Part shown: positions 10,020 through 19,499 of the stretch, piece by piece
Layout: each line of letters begins with the position of its first letter
Position numbering within the stretch: position 1 is the first letter of the stretch
Source: Epichloe hybrida
Lineage: Eukaryota > Ascomycota > Sordariomycetes > Hypocreales > Clavicipitaceae
Assembly (NCBI GenBank): GCA_019022495.1
Contig: JAFEKR010000001.1
Coordinates: 186,001 to 250,000 of the forward strand
DNA length: 64,000 nucleotides
Direction of reading: 5' to 3'
Program-made: the position numbers and the translations under genes
Notes under the pieces: model-generated
The model's input: only the letters and a program-made list of their open reading frames with translations
Database searches by the model: none
What the model was told of the DNA's origin: nothing

Positions 10020-11162
10020 ATGGCAGCACAAGCTCCCACCGACGCTCTCAAGGAGCTCAAAGGTACTCATCAACCCGTCTTCTGAATCGTCATCTCTACA
10101 GAGAGCCCCGACCCTCAGGACTCTCGACAGCACAAGATCAGGAATTCTGGTGACTTTGTAGGAGGCGCCGAAGGAGATGCCAAACAGGGTCCGCCAGTAT
10201 GCCAAGAAGAGCATACGGCCCGGCCAGAGCCTGACCGAAATCGCGGAAACGATTGAGAACAGCGTGAGGGCTCTGACCGGGCACTCGGGTCTGACCGAGG
10301 GCGATGTGGGTTTTCCCTGCCATCAGCTTGAATATGCTGCGCATGACTGTGGGTTCTTCAGCAGGACATTGATGAAGATTTCGGTGTCCGCATCAGTGGC
10401 GTTTGAGCCCAAGTACGACAACCTGCTCAAGGCTGTGCAGGAAGCCACCAACGCGGGTATCCGCGAAGCCGGCATCGACGCCCGCGTCGACGAAATCGGA
10501 GGCGTCATCCAGGAGACCATGGAGAGCTTCGAGGTCGAGATTGACGGCACCACGTACCCTGTCAAGAGCATCCGCAACTTGACGGGCCACAATATCCTGC
10601 CGTACAGCATTCACGGAACCAAGGCCGTGCCCATTGTGAAGAGCAACGACGTGACCAAGATGGAAGAAGGCGATGTGTTTGCCATTGAAACCTTTGGAAG
10701 CACTGGCAACGGCTACGTCCGAGACGATATGGAAGTCTCCCACTACGCCAAGAACGCTGATAAACACCACGTAGATCTGCGCCTGAGCTCAGCCAAGGCC
10801 CTGCTCAGCGTGATTAACAAAAACTTTGGCACCCTACCTTTCTGTCGTCGATACCTTGACCGCCTAGGCCAAGATAAGTATCTGCTTGGCGTACGTACTT
10901 TGTCCCGCTGATGGAAAAGAGGCCAAACTGATTACTGACCATCTGTCTAGTTGAATAGCCTGGTGGCCAGCGACATTGTCGAGGCCTATCCGCCCTTGTG
11001 TGACAAGAAGGGCTCTTATACCGCCCAGTTTGAACACGTGCGTCCACCAATGTCCCCTGAATACCAACATGTACCTCGAATTACTGACTTTTTGTAACCT
11101 GCCAGACGATTTTGATTCGACCAACCGTGAAAGAGGTCATTAGCCGTGGCGAAGATTACTAG
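10020..11162 (+). pseudogene. Methionine aminopeptidase 2-like locus with a degenerate catalytic core
   Basis: Exon 1 (10020-10062, MAAQAPTDALKELK) has a typical fungal MetAP2 start. The C-terminal half is excellent MetAP2: [54 protein letters not shown], then two introns (10891-10950 and 11038-11105) and [23 protein letters not shown] with TAG at 11160. MetAP2 is a cytosolic dimetal protease that removes initiator Met. Of its metal ligands, the later His and two Glu (GHNI, AIETFG, AQFEH) are present. The region that should hold the first His and two Asp (AAHYTPN, VDFG, RIVDSAF) is replaced by a shortened, frame-mixed stretch at 10300-10415; a [14 protein letters not shown] piece survives out of frame. 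The Lys-rich N-terminal region is also missing. A working enzyme is unlikely; a noncatalytic product is possible. Confidence 0.65.
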
Positions 11163-13326
11163 GCTGGAAAGGGGGGGGGGGGGGAGCGCGTGAAGAAGAA
11201 GAAGGACTTTACCAAATCATCTGCTCGCTACGCGATTATCAAGTATGAGTGACTATTGACTGCTCCTATATGTCGGCTGAAAGTTCCCTTGCGGCCTTGT
11301 CCAAGTTTTCTACGATTTCTAAAATACCACCATGACCAAAAGCGAAGCTGAAACAGTCTGGTGCAGGCATTCGGTCTCTGTTGCTCGCGATGGAAAGTTT
11401 TCTTTCTTCATGGCGCATTGAGTCATCCCCCTTTTACACGTGACAGCAGCTGCCGACATGGAACCCCTAATCGGCGCAAGCTTCGGACCTGCACATACTT
11501 TTGGCCGTGCTTACTTTTGAAAAGTCTAAAACCTTATTTCCTTCCCGAGCCTTTTACTATAAAAAAAGGGTCTGCAGTGGCTGTCACTTGGTTTTTTTGA
11601 ACTGCATACATCCATCGCGACACCACAAAGACTTGCAGCATGAAAATATGTGTTACAAATTTCACTTGACGCTGAGACAAACTTGTTTGATGTGCTTCGG
11701 GGCTGGGACAGTGGAAACCGAGCACAACGTTTCATGGGCGATGATGATCACACAAGACTGAGCTCGACGTCACAAAAACGGAGACAAATCACAAACATCA
11801 CATTCAAAGAAAATGTATCGCAAGCTTATTCACTGTTCGGTGAATATCTGACTGACAAAGGCACATGAGCATATGACGATGCCCGCCAGTATCGTCTTCA
11901 GACTCGCGATTGTGATTTGATCTTGGCCTAGCTGGGAACAAGACAAGAACTGAACATCTTATCTGTTGGTTGTAGGCCACGGCTAGGGACAATGATGACC
12001 ATCATGCGTCAGGAAGTTTGCTTCCTGGAAGTCACAAGAGTGTCTTCATCGACTGCTGAGTCCCTAGGAATGGCTCCCCCAGAGCGAACCAGGTTGTTCA
12101 AAGATGGAAAAAAGGGTAACGATCAGAGACGTATGAAGATGATTGCCAATTTTATTTATTTATTCAGAACGCACTCAGGCGCCAGGAGCATGAGAAGGAG
12201 AAGGAGAAGAAGAAGAAGATGCGTTGAGGGAGCCGGTTTTATGTCAAAGACTTCTGGGCGTGGCTCCTTCCCTTCGTTTAGGGTGAATGACGATTGCCTC
12301 TCATGTTCCAGTCCGCTCACTGGCTCCTGCAGTGGCAAGCGCACGTTTCGCAGTATCAGCGATCTCGCTACGCGAGGGAGCGAGCGGGCAGACTACGAAA
12401 GCAGGGTCTGGACTTTGCGACATTATCCCGGGCGACAGCTGCCGTTTGAGGATGCTACGTGCTGAGCATATTGAGCGAAGTTTACTGATTCGTTGCTAGG
12501 GAGAATACAACGTTATAAAGTACAACGTTTACAAATGTCGGAGGCATGCTGTGCATCCAGATGCACTAATGGCTGTCAGACTGGGAGTCAAGTCGACGAC
12601 TGTGCGAGATTTCATGAATGGCTGGAGTCAGCCACGAGAATCCATCATATGGAGTCCTCGAACTGCCAAGCACACTCGGTCGATATCTTCATGTTCTTTC
12701 CTTTACTCTTTTTTTTTCCAATGTCTCCCATCGGTTCAATGTTCTACTTTGGTCTGCCCAGAATAGAGATGCGATACTGAAGAGTTTCCTTCCGAAGACT
12801 ACATGGAAATTAAGTACATGAATCGATTATCAGTTTGTCGGAATCAATATCAGTCCCTGAGACGGGAACTTGCGGTCCATGATGACCACGTCTTGCATGT
12901 TCGGTAGCTAAGTCTAGCTGAAGAACTGCAGCAGAAAGACCTGAAAGTTGTTTTTGACGAGATAACATCAATAGTCCCGACTCGCCAACAAGTCCCTTGG
13001 CCTCGTCGTTCGTCATCACCAGTTGATCCTTCCAAACGCGATACTAAGGCTTGAATCGACGCGAAACAAAGCCCTTGGAGTAGCCTCTTATTATTAGCTT
13101 ACCTCCAAAAACAATCTTACATACATGTGCTTACTCGATCCGTTGTTTCTGTGGCCACCTGAGAATATTTGTTTCCCTATCCTGTTGTACGCGAGCTTCA
13201 TTCACGAGTTACAAGACCCTTATGGCTGCCCGAATTTATCGGCATCATAGGCGCAGGGAAAGCTCGGTATCCGCCCGGGCTAACTATTATCCACTTCTGT
13301 TTTTTTCTATCTAACTAATAATTTAA
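11163..13326. other. 2.2 kb intergenic stretch without a supported gene
   Basis: Several frames are open but none is recognisable. A G run lies at 11171-11184, and a purine-rich AGA/AGG repeat at about 12188-12221. A few blocks look weakly coding: HPDALMAVRLGVKSTTVRDF near 12551-12620 (+), and TNDEAKGLVGESGLLMLS near 12960-13015 (-). They do not join into a gene and may be remnants. Confidence 0.4.
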
Positions 13327-14330
13327 CAATGATCTGATTGACGATCTAATTAATGATCTAATTGACGATCTAATTAATGATCTAATTAACGATTTAATTA
13401 ATGATCTAATTAATGATTTAACTGACTTTCTGACCGATTTGACCGATTTGACGATTTGACGATTTAACTGACTTTCTGACTGATGATTTGATTGATGATT
13501 TGATTGATGATCTGATTGATAATCTGACTGACAATCTAATTGACGATTTGACTGACTTTCTGACTAATGATTTGATTAACGATTTGATTGACGATTTGAT
13601 TGACGATTTGATTGATGATCTGATTGATGATCTGACTGACGATCTAATTGACGATTTGATTGATGATTTAATAGATAATCTGATTGATGATCTGATTGAT
13701 GATCTGACTGACGATCTAATTGACGATTTGATTGACGATTTGATTGATGATCTGATTGATGATTTGACTGACTTTCTGACCGATTTAACCGATTTGACCG
13801 ATTTGACGATTTGACGATTTGACTGATGATTTGATTGACGATTTGACTGACTTTCTGACTAATGATTTGATTGACGATTTGATTGATGATCTAATTGATG
13901 ATTTGACTGACTTTCTGACTTTCTGACCGATTTGACCGATTTGACCGATTTGACCGATTTGACCGATTTGACCGATTTGACCGATTTGACGATTTAACGA
14001 TTTGACGATTTGACTGACTTTCTGACTGATGATTTGATTGACGATTTAACTGACGATTTGACTGATGATTTGATTGACGATTCGATTGACGATTTGATTG
14101 ACGATTTGATTGACGATTTGATTGATGATCTGATTGATGATCTGACTAACGATTTGACTGACGATTTGACTGACGATTTGACTGACGATTTGACTGACGA
14201 TTTGATTAACAATTTGATTGACAATTTAATTGACGATTCGATTGACGATCTAATTGACGATTTGACTAACGATTTGATTGACAATTTGATTGACGATCTG
14301 ATTGACGATCTGATTGATGATCTGATTGAC
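13327..14330. repeat. 1 kb minisatellite of 12 nt and 9 nt units
   Basis: The whole stretch is built from variants of the 12-mer GATTTGATTGAC (GATGATCTGATT, GATTTGACTGAC and so on). It has a homogeneous 9-mer block, GATTTGACC, at about 13924-13987, and recurring GACTTTCTGAC motifs that mark higher-order blocks. It starts with AATTAATGATC-type units and ends at a run of ten C at 14331. Because 12 and 9 are multiples of three, open frames arise on both strands: plus-strand Asp-Asp-Leu-Ile/Thr repeats at 13488-13814 and 14010-14450, minus-strand Ser-Ser-Ile/Val-Lys repeats. I treat these as by-products. No start context, intron or flanking domain supports a protein. Confidence 0.9.
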
Positions 14331-14560
14331 CCCCCCCCCCTAGCTCAGGCGGTCAAGAGAGGTAGAAAAAAATTTCTTGACCAGTCGCCGAAGAGTATTT
14401 CGCGTCTGACTAATCAGAAGAGACGTCTCCACAGGACGACCTTATTTTAATAAAGGGAAAGCGGGAAGCTTCGCTCCACCCTCTTGCCTTCGCCTTGCTA
14501 TGATGCAAATCTCAGGCAAAGCTCCGCTTTCCCTGATTAATAAGCTACAACATGTAATTC
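14331..14560. other. C-run, tRNA A-box-like motif and imperfect inverted repeat
   Basis: After the ten C at 14331-14340 comes TAGCTCAGGCGGTCAAGAG, which fits a tRNA A box, but no B box or cloverleaf follows. An imperfect inverted repeat has its left arm near 14453-14476 (GGGAAAGCGGGAAGCTTCGC) and its right arm near 14514-14535 (GGCAAAGCTCCGCTTTCCC), with about 40 nt between. It could form a hairpin in DNA or RNA. Its role is unknown. Confidence 0.4.
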
Positions 14561-15292
14561 AGTATTTTTGGTTTGGCCTGCACTTCCGGCAAGTAGTGGC
14601 ACAGCTGCGCCGGGTAATTGCGGCGCGCATCATCCAGATGCTCTCCCTCCATCTGGTGGCAAAGTGACATTCCCAAGGTCGCACCAGAGCCTGCTCAACC
14701 CCCTGAGGGGCATTGGGACACTGGGCCAATCAGAGTGGAGAGGTGGATTTCCCGGTCCCGGTGCTTTATCGCGCGGTACGGATGAAATCGCCTGTATCGG
14801 GCTTAGCGTCACCTTGATGAGGAATGGCGGGCGACTCGTGCCACTGGGCCCACCGTAACAAGAGAAAATTGCATGGTGCCGCCGCCCCCCCCCTTCTCCC
14901 CCCTTCTCCCGAAGTAGGCCGGCGCGGACATCTCGCACGCACCTCAGGCAAATTTATTTACGCCTCCTTGTCCCCAGCTTTCTCCGAGACTATCCGGACA
15001 ACACTTCAGAGCCTGGCAGTCACCCTGGACGTGAGCGATTATTTCCCTCCCAGCGAGCCGTCTTTGTTCACATTTTCTCACGACGACACATCTACCCATC
15101 CTCTCAAGACGACCACGCGAGCCGTCTTTGCTCACATTTCCTTACGACGACACACCTACCATCTCCCAAGCGTCGGACGACCACGCCAAGACTACATGTA
15201 CATGGACAACTCGTTGCTCACACGATAAAGCGTAACACTCGGACACAACATACCACACCGACGGAGTGTTTCGTCAACCACCATCGACCACA
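14561..15292 (+). promoter_or_regulatory. Promoter and 5' leader of the PRELI/Ups gene
   Basis: GC-rich, non-repetitive sequence in front of the lipid-transfer gene, with C-runs at 14885-14893 and pyrimidine-rich stretches typical of fungal promoters. An open frame at 14568-14858 is not recognisable and is not called. A 64 bp tandem duplication lies at 15055-15188. Confidence 0.4.
15055..15188 (+). repeat. Tandem duplication, two copies of about 64 bp, in the 5' leader
   Basis: Both copies begin GAGCCGTCTTTG (15055 and 15119), continue with a CACATTT, ACGACGACACA and CTACCATC pattern, and end near GACGACCACG. They differ at several bases. The repeat lies 100-240 bp before the start codon of the Ups-family gene. 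Confidence 0.75.
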
Positions 15293-15853
15293 ATGAAGGT
15301 CTTTTCCAACGCCGTCACATACGACTACTCCTGGGACGAGGTGTCAACCGCCAACTGGCGCAAATACGGCCCATGGAACAACAAGTCGGAGCACGTCCTT
15401 GCCGTCGACACACTCTCCCGCGACGTCGACCCCAACACGGGCATCCTCCGCACCGAGCGCCTAATCACCTGCAAGCAATCCGCACCGGACTGGATCAAGA
15501 CCCTGTTTGGCACCTCGATGGACGTGAGCCATGTCTTCGAGGCATCCTATGTCGACCCCAGCAGCAAGACAGTCACCATGGTCAGCCAAAACTTGACCTG
15601 GAGCAACCTCGTCAACTGCCAAGAGGAGGTCATCTACAAGCCCCTGGGCGATAACCAGACACAATTCGTCCAGTCTGCGCGAATCACCGCCCTGTGCGGC
15701 GGCTGGCAGCGAATCAAGAACAGCATCGAAGACACCCTCGTGACGCGCTTCAAAGAAAACGCCGTCAAGGGACGTGAGGGTTTCGAACGCGTTCTGGAGA
15801 TGAGCCGCATTGTTTTCGCAGAAGAAAAGGCTCGTCAACGCCAGTCGCTGTAA
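15293..15853 (+). CDS. PRELI/MSF1 domain protein, Ups1/Ups2-like mitochondrial lipid transfer protein
   Basis: An intronless 186 aa gene. The start KVFSNAVTYDYSWDEVSTAN, then WRKYGPWNN, HVLAVDTLSRDVD, LRTERLITCKQSAPDWI, TWSNLVNCQEEVIYKPL and a C-terminal helix (RFKENAVKGREGFERVLE) are signatures of the PRELI/MSF1 family. Length and order match the yeast Ups proteins. The family works in the mitochondrial intermembrane space with the small partner Mdm35 and moves phosphatidic acid or phosphatidylserine between membranes, feeding cardiolipin and phosphatidylethanolamine synthesis. Which paralogue this is cannot be decided by eye; the RLITCKQSAPDWI block is shared. ATG 15293 is chosen because the protein family starts at MKVF; an in-frame extension upstream has only a GTG. 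Confidence 0.92.
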   Translation: MKVFSNAVTYDYSWDEVSTANWRKYGPWNNKSEHVLAVDTLSRDVDPNTGILRTERLITCKQSAPDWIKTLFGTSMDVSHVFEASYVDPSSKTVTMVSQNLTWSNLVNCQEEVIYKPLGDNQTQFVQSARITALCGGWQRIKNSIEDTLVTRFKENAVKGREGFERVLEMSRIVFAEEKARQRQSL

Positions 15854-16745
15854 CTCTTCTCCCTCCTCCCATTCGTCGTTCCCATCTCGCTCTTTTCGAA
15901 CGGCAAATCAGAGTAGAACTGGGAGGTTTTTTTCTTGGTCACTCGCTTGCGGCATCGGCGTTTCGATACATGGTGGTTTTCAACGCATTTCCATTTATTA
16001 TTATCTGCAAACATTTTTGCATGGCGTTTTTTTTTTCTTTTTTTTTCCTTGCCAGGAATTTTTTGAAGAAAAAAAACGGGGCGAGGCGCCTAACAGGGAA
16101 GGAAGATGAGCGCGATTTATGTTTTTTATCTTTCCCACTTTCACAGCTTCACAATACCCGATCGGAGTAATCATAGACTGCTTCGGTTTCGGCGCACATT
16201 AGAACAGGGTACATTATGAGAATAGACGACGCACCTGAGCTGCGATTTCTAACTTGGGTTTCTCGTGACAATTTTGCCGCTTCCACGTTGGGACCGGGCG
16301 TAGACGCACGAGCCTCGCGCTCTGTTGCACCTTGCACTCTGTGAGGTCCATGAGGAATCGCTCCACGAGGAAGGAAGCAGGGAAATGGGAGGCGTGCTAT
16401 CATATAATTAAGAGAAGAAGAGAGCAACTTCTAGGGGGGGACCAGGAGCTTGCGATGTCGCTATTGTTGCCTTTTTTCCCAGTTGTTTGTTTTCATGTTT
16501 GTTTCACCTTTGTTGCGAGACTGTACGTCTCGACCTGGCCGGGTACTTTGTAAGAGGCTGAGGAATGTTCAAGTCATGTACGGAGCATGCTTGAAGAAAC
16601 AAACACATTGCCCTGGGCCACCGGAGCAGCTTTTCAGTATTATACTGTAATATATTGTATTGCGTGATAATAAACACCACGACATATTGTGTATAAATTT
16701 ATGGAGAAACTCTTCCTTCTTCCGCATCACGTGGTCGGTGCTCAT
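15854..16745. other. Intergenic region between convergent genes
   Basis: No gene seen. It contains T-rich tracts at 16024-16047 and A runs near 16065-16077, consistent with 3' ends of the two convergent genes, plus unsupported short frames. Confidence 0.5.
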
Positions 16746-18601
16746 TTAGAATAACCACGACACGTAGCGGTTGTAGAATTTGCCCCAGCCCCGGCTCTTG
16801 GCAATCTTCTCCCTTTGAAGTTCCAAGAAGTCAGACTCCTCCTGGTCGACAATGTCCTTGCCACCGAAAAAGTCGGCTTCGTGTGGTGCGACACCACGGC
16901 TCTTGGTGATGAACATGTGACCGAAGAGAAGAATCAGATACAACGGAATGCCCAGGTAGCCAGTGATGAAGTTCTGGTAGTCAAAGGTAATGCCGTCGTG
17001 GTGGACAAAGACATCAAAGTTCTTTGTCAGCAGGATAAGGCAGCAGAAGAACAGGGCAATGTATGTTCCAATGAGACCCTGGGGAGCGACGTAGGGCATG
17101 GCGCTGTCGGCGAGATTCTGTGCTCGTCGCGCCTTGAGGAAGTAGATGTAGGTGACCAGAAGCGAGATCCAAGACAGCAGACCAAAGATGGTGGTCAAAT
17201 TAACAAAATAGCCGAAAATCTTCTTGGAGTCGTCGGAAACAACCATGAAAGCCAAGCAGGCAAATCCGGTGCAGACTGCGAGGGCAGGAACAGGGACACC
17301 TCGACTGTCGGTGCGACGGAAGATGGCAGGAGCAGCACGGTCACTGGCAAGACCGTACAGAGTTCGGCTGGCAATGTAGAGATCCGAGTTGGCGGCCGAG
17401 AAGACGAAGACGCAAATACAGGCATTGATGACGTGCGGCAGGCCCTTGACGCCGGCAATCGTAGCGGCAACCACGAAGGGACTGGCGCTGGCGCTGGCAC
17501 CCTTTGAAGACTGCTTGTTGGCAAAGGCCAGCCTCTCGTCATTGTAGGGGACAATCATGCCCACGAGGAGAACGCTGAGGCAGTAGAAGAACAAGATGCG
17601 GTAAAAGGTCAACTTGATGGCCTTGGGAATAGACCGCCGTGGGTTCTGAGCTTCGGCAGCAGTGACACCGACTAGTTCGGTACCGAGGTAGGCAAAGGTA
17701 GCATTGACCAAGACGGACCAGAATCCCATGAATTTCCCAAGCGCCCCGTGAGGACCAGACGTGTAAAGATCCGCAAAAGCTCCCGGGTTGCTCCAGTATC
17801 GGAAGCCAGTGGCATCGCCATTGGGACCTCCTCCACAGGCGACGATGAGGGAGAACAGGATGATGCCTATTACGACAATCACCTTGAACGAAGAAAGCCA
17901 GAATTCGAACTCGCCAAAGAACTTGATGCCTCCAAAGTAATTGATGGACACGATGGCGACCAGGAAGATGGCGACGAAGACGCCAGGGTTGACTTTCTCG
18001 CGGGGCACCCAAAAGGAAATCACCAGTGAAGCGGCTGTAAGCTGGTTTGGAGTGACAATAATGTATTTCATCCAGTAGCTGCGTCATACACTCGGATTAG
18101 TATCTGCTGGCCCGATGACTCGCGAGTCGTGACTACGAGAGGCTCCAACGAGGCTGCAACGAGGCTCGGGAGTCGGGAGATGGAGTAGTAGACCTACGAC
18201 CAGCCGAGAGCGAACCCGAGAGAGGGATGGCAGTATCGTGAAGCGTAACCGGTGAATCCAGCACTGAGCGGCAACCAGGCAGCCATCTCACCGAGACAAG
18301 CCATGACTATGAAGACCAGCAGACCAACAAAAGTATACGAGATGAAGAGAGAAGCAGGGCCAGCTTGCGCGAGAGCCTTGCCAGTGCCCACGATCAAGCC
18401 AGTACCCAGTGCACCGCCAATGGCAATCATGGTAATGTGGCGAGCCTTGAGGCCCTTGTGAAGCATGGTCTCGGGGTTCGTCTCGAGGCCGCGAATCTCG
18501 CCCCCTTCATATTGGTTGTGCTGGATCCCAGCCTTTTCAGGGTCGCTGCCATTGCCGTCACCTTTGCCCGGACGGGCATGGATGCCTGTTCCGGAGTTCA
18601 T
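16746..18601 (-). CDS. Amino-acid permease, AAT/YAT family, two exons
   Basis: Exon 1 (18601-18198) and exon 2 (18078-16746) are joined by a GTAGGT donor and GCAG acceptor, restoring GFALGWSYWMKYIIVTP. The product is 578 aa, a normal length. The family signature starts at HITMIAIGGALGTGLIVGTG in TM1, followed by GPASLFISYTFVG and GEMAAWLPLSAGFTGYASRY. Later motifs include ATFAYLGTELVGVTAAEAQN, NPRRSIPKAIKLTFYRIL and SAANSDLYIASRTLYGLASD. About 12 membrane segments are expected, with cytosolic ends. The protein should be a plasma-membrane proton-coupled amino-acid importer; substrate range cannot be read. ATG 18601 (MNSGTG) is preferred over upstream in-frame codons because those read into pyrimidine-rich, low-complexity leader. 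The C-terminus ends NRYVSWLF, usual for this family. Confidence 0.93.
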
Positions 18602-19242
18602 TGTTCCCAAGCTGCTGCTGCAACTACGACGATGGCAATGGGTTGGACTTGGAGCTGTCGACGAGGAGCAAGAAGGGTACAAATACGACAAGAGAGGACC
18701 AAGTCCGCGCGAGGGAAGACGGGAGAGCGGTTGCCTGCTCCTGCCCATATAGGGAAATCCAGAAGGGGACCAACGAGCAAGCTGTCAGCTGACAGCTGCT
18801 GACAGCCGACAGCTGATGGATAGCTTGATAACATGCATGCATGCGGCGCGGTGCGGTGCGGTGCGGTGCGGTGCGGTGCGGTGCGGCTGAAGGAATCCCC
18901 CGGCGGATCAGAACCGGACGCAAGGCAACAGCCAAGGCAGCAGCCAAGGCACATTGAACGCTCGGATGGATGCCTGCACACCGAGCACGCGCAGAGTTGG
19001 AGGGGCACACGTCGTCTTACAATATTTCTTCTATTTCTTCGCCTGGTGCTGCACTGTTGACCAGGCTGACAAGGGCCAGATATTCTGACTGACTAATTCG
19101 CGGCCGGCGAGTCGACCCTTGAAGTCGCATGCCTGGCCGCAGGGTGGTGCATACGGATCCGTACATGTAGGGTACTGGCTAGCCTCGGCTCCTGCATATG
19201 CCAAGAAGTTTATTGTCTTTACCCGGATTCTTATCTTGCAAG
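18602..19242 (-). promoter_or_regulatory. Promoter side of the permease gene up to the transposon island
   Basis: No gene is supported. Immediately upstream are pyrimidine-rich stretches. At 18780-18815 there is a cluster of GACAGCTG motifs that partly form inverted repeats around CAGCTG, then the GCGGT repeat. One GATAA lies near 18828, too little to claim nitrogen control. The GTTGC at 19243-19247 is the target duplication of element A. Confidence 0.45.
18845..18887. repeat. (GCGGT)n pentanucleotide microsatellite
   Basis: About eight GCGGT units in a row lie upstream of the amino-acid permease. This is a simple repeat with no coding evidence. Confidence 0.9.
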
Positions 19243-19247
19243 GTTGC

Positions 19248-19499
19248 TGTTGCACCCACAAGGGCATAATTGATCCCTGCCGCACGATAGTCTCGCTACT
19301 CAACTAGCTGAGACAAGAGTCCACCCCTAGCTAGTCATTTTCCATGATCTCTGTAACTGCATAGTACGTTTCAGCACTGTATTAGTACCCCACCTATAGT
19401 AGAGGTACTTAGGTATTTAAACCGTAGTCTGCACCCTCTTATAGGGTCGGACAACTTAATAGAGGTGGTCACATTAAACCCTAGCTTCGCGGTCTAACA
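19248..19499 (+). repeat. 5' LTR of element A
   Basis: 252 bp, starts TGTTGCACCC and ends GGTCTAACA. It differs from the 3' LTR (24462-24713) at few sites, mostly transitions. The outer part is rich in CA and TG and looks unmutated. Confidence 0.9.

Noticed and set aside
11992..12465. 157-codon open frame with a poly-Arg stretch
   Set aside because: The Arg run comes from a purine microsatellite and the rest is not protein-like.
14341..14420. A tRNA gene starting with the A-box-like motif
   Set aside because: No acceptor stem, T arm or B box could be placed at the required distance.
13488..14450. Long Asp-Asp-Leu-Ile/Thr repeat frames as protein genes
   Set aside because: They are fully explained by 12 and 9 nt tandem units, exist on both strands, and lack flanking domains or introns.
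14568..14858. 96-codon open frame upstream of the Ups-family gene
   Set aside because: Pro/Gly/Ser-rich translation of a GC-rich promoter; an equally long frame is open on the other strand.
18780..18815. Operator-like CAGCTG cluster as a defined regulatory site of the permease
   Set aside because: The motifs look like local slippage duplications and no known fungal regulator can be assigned from them.
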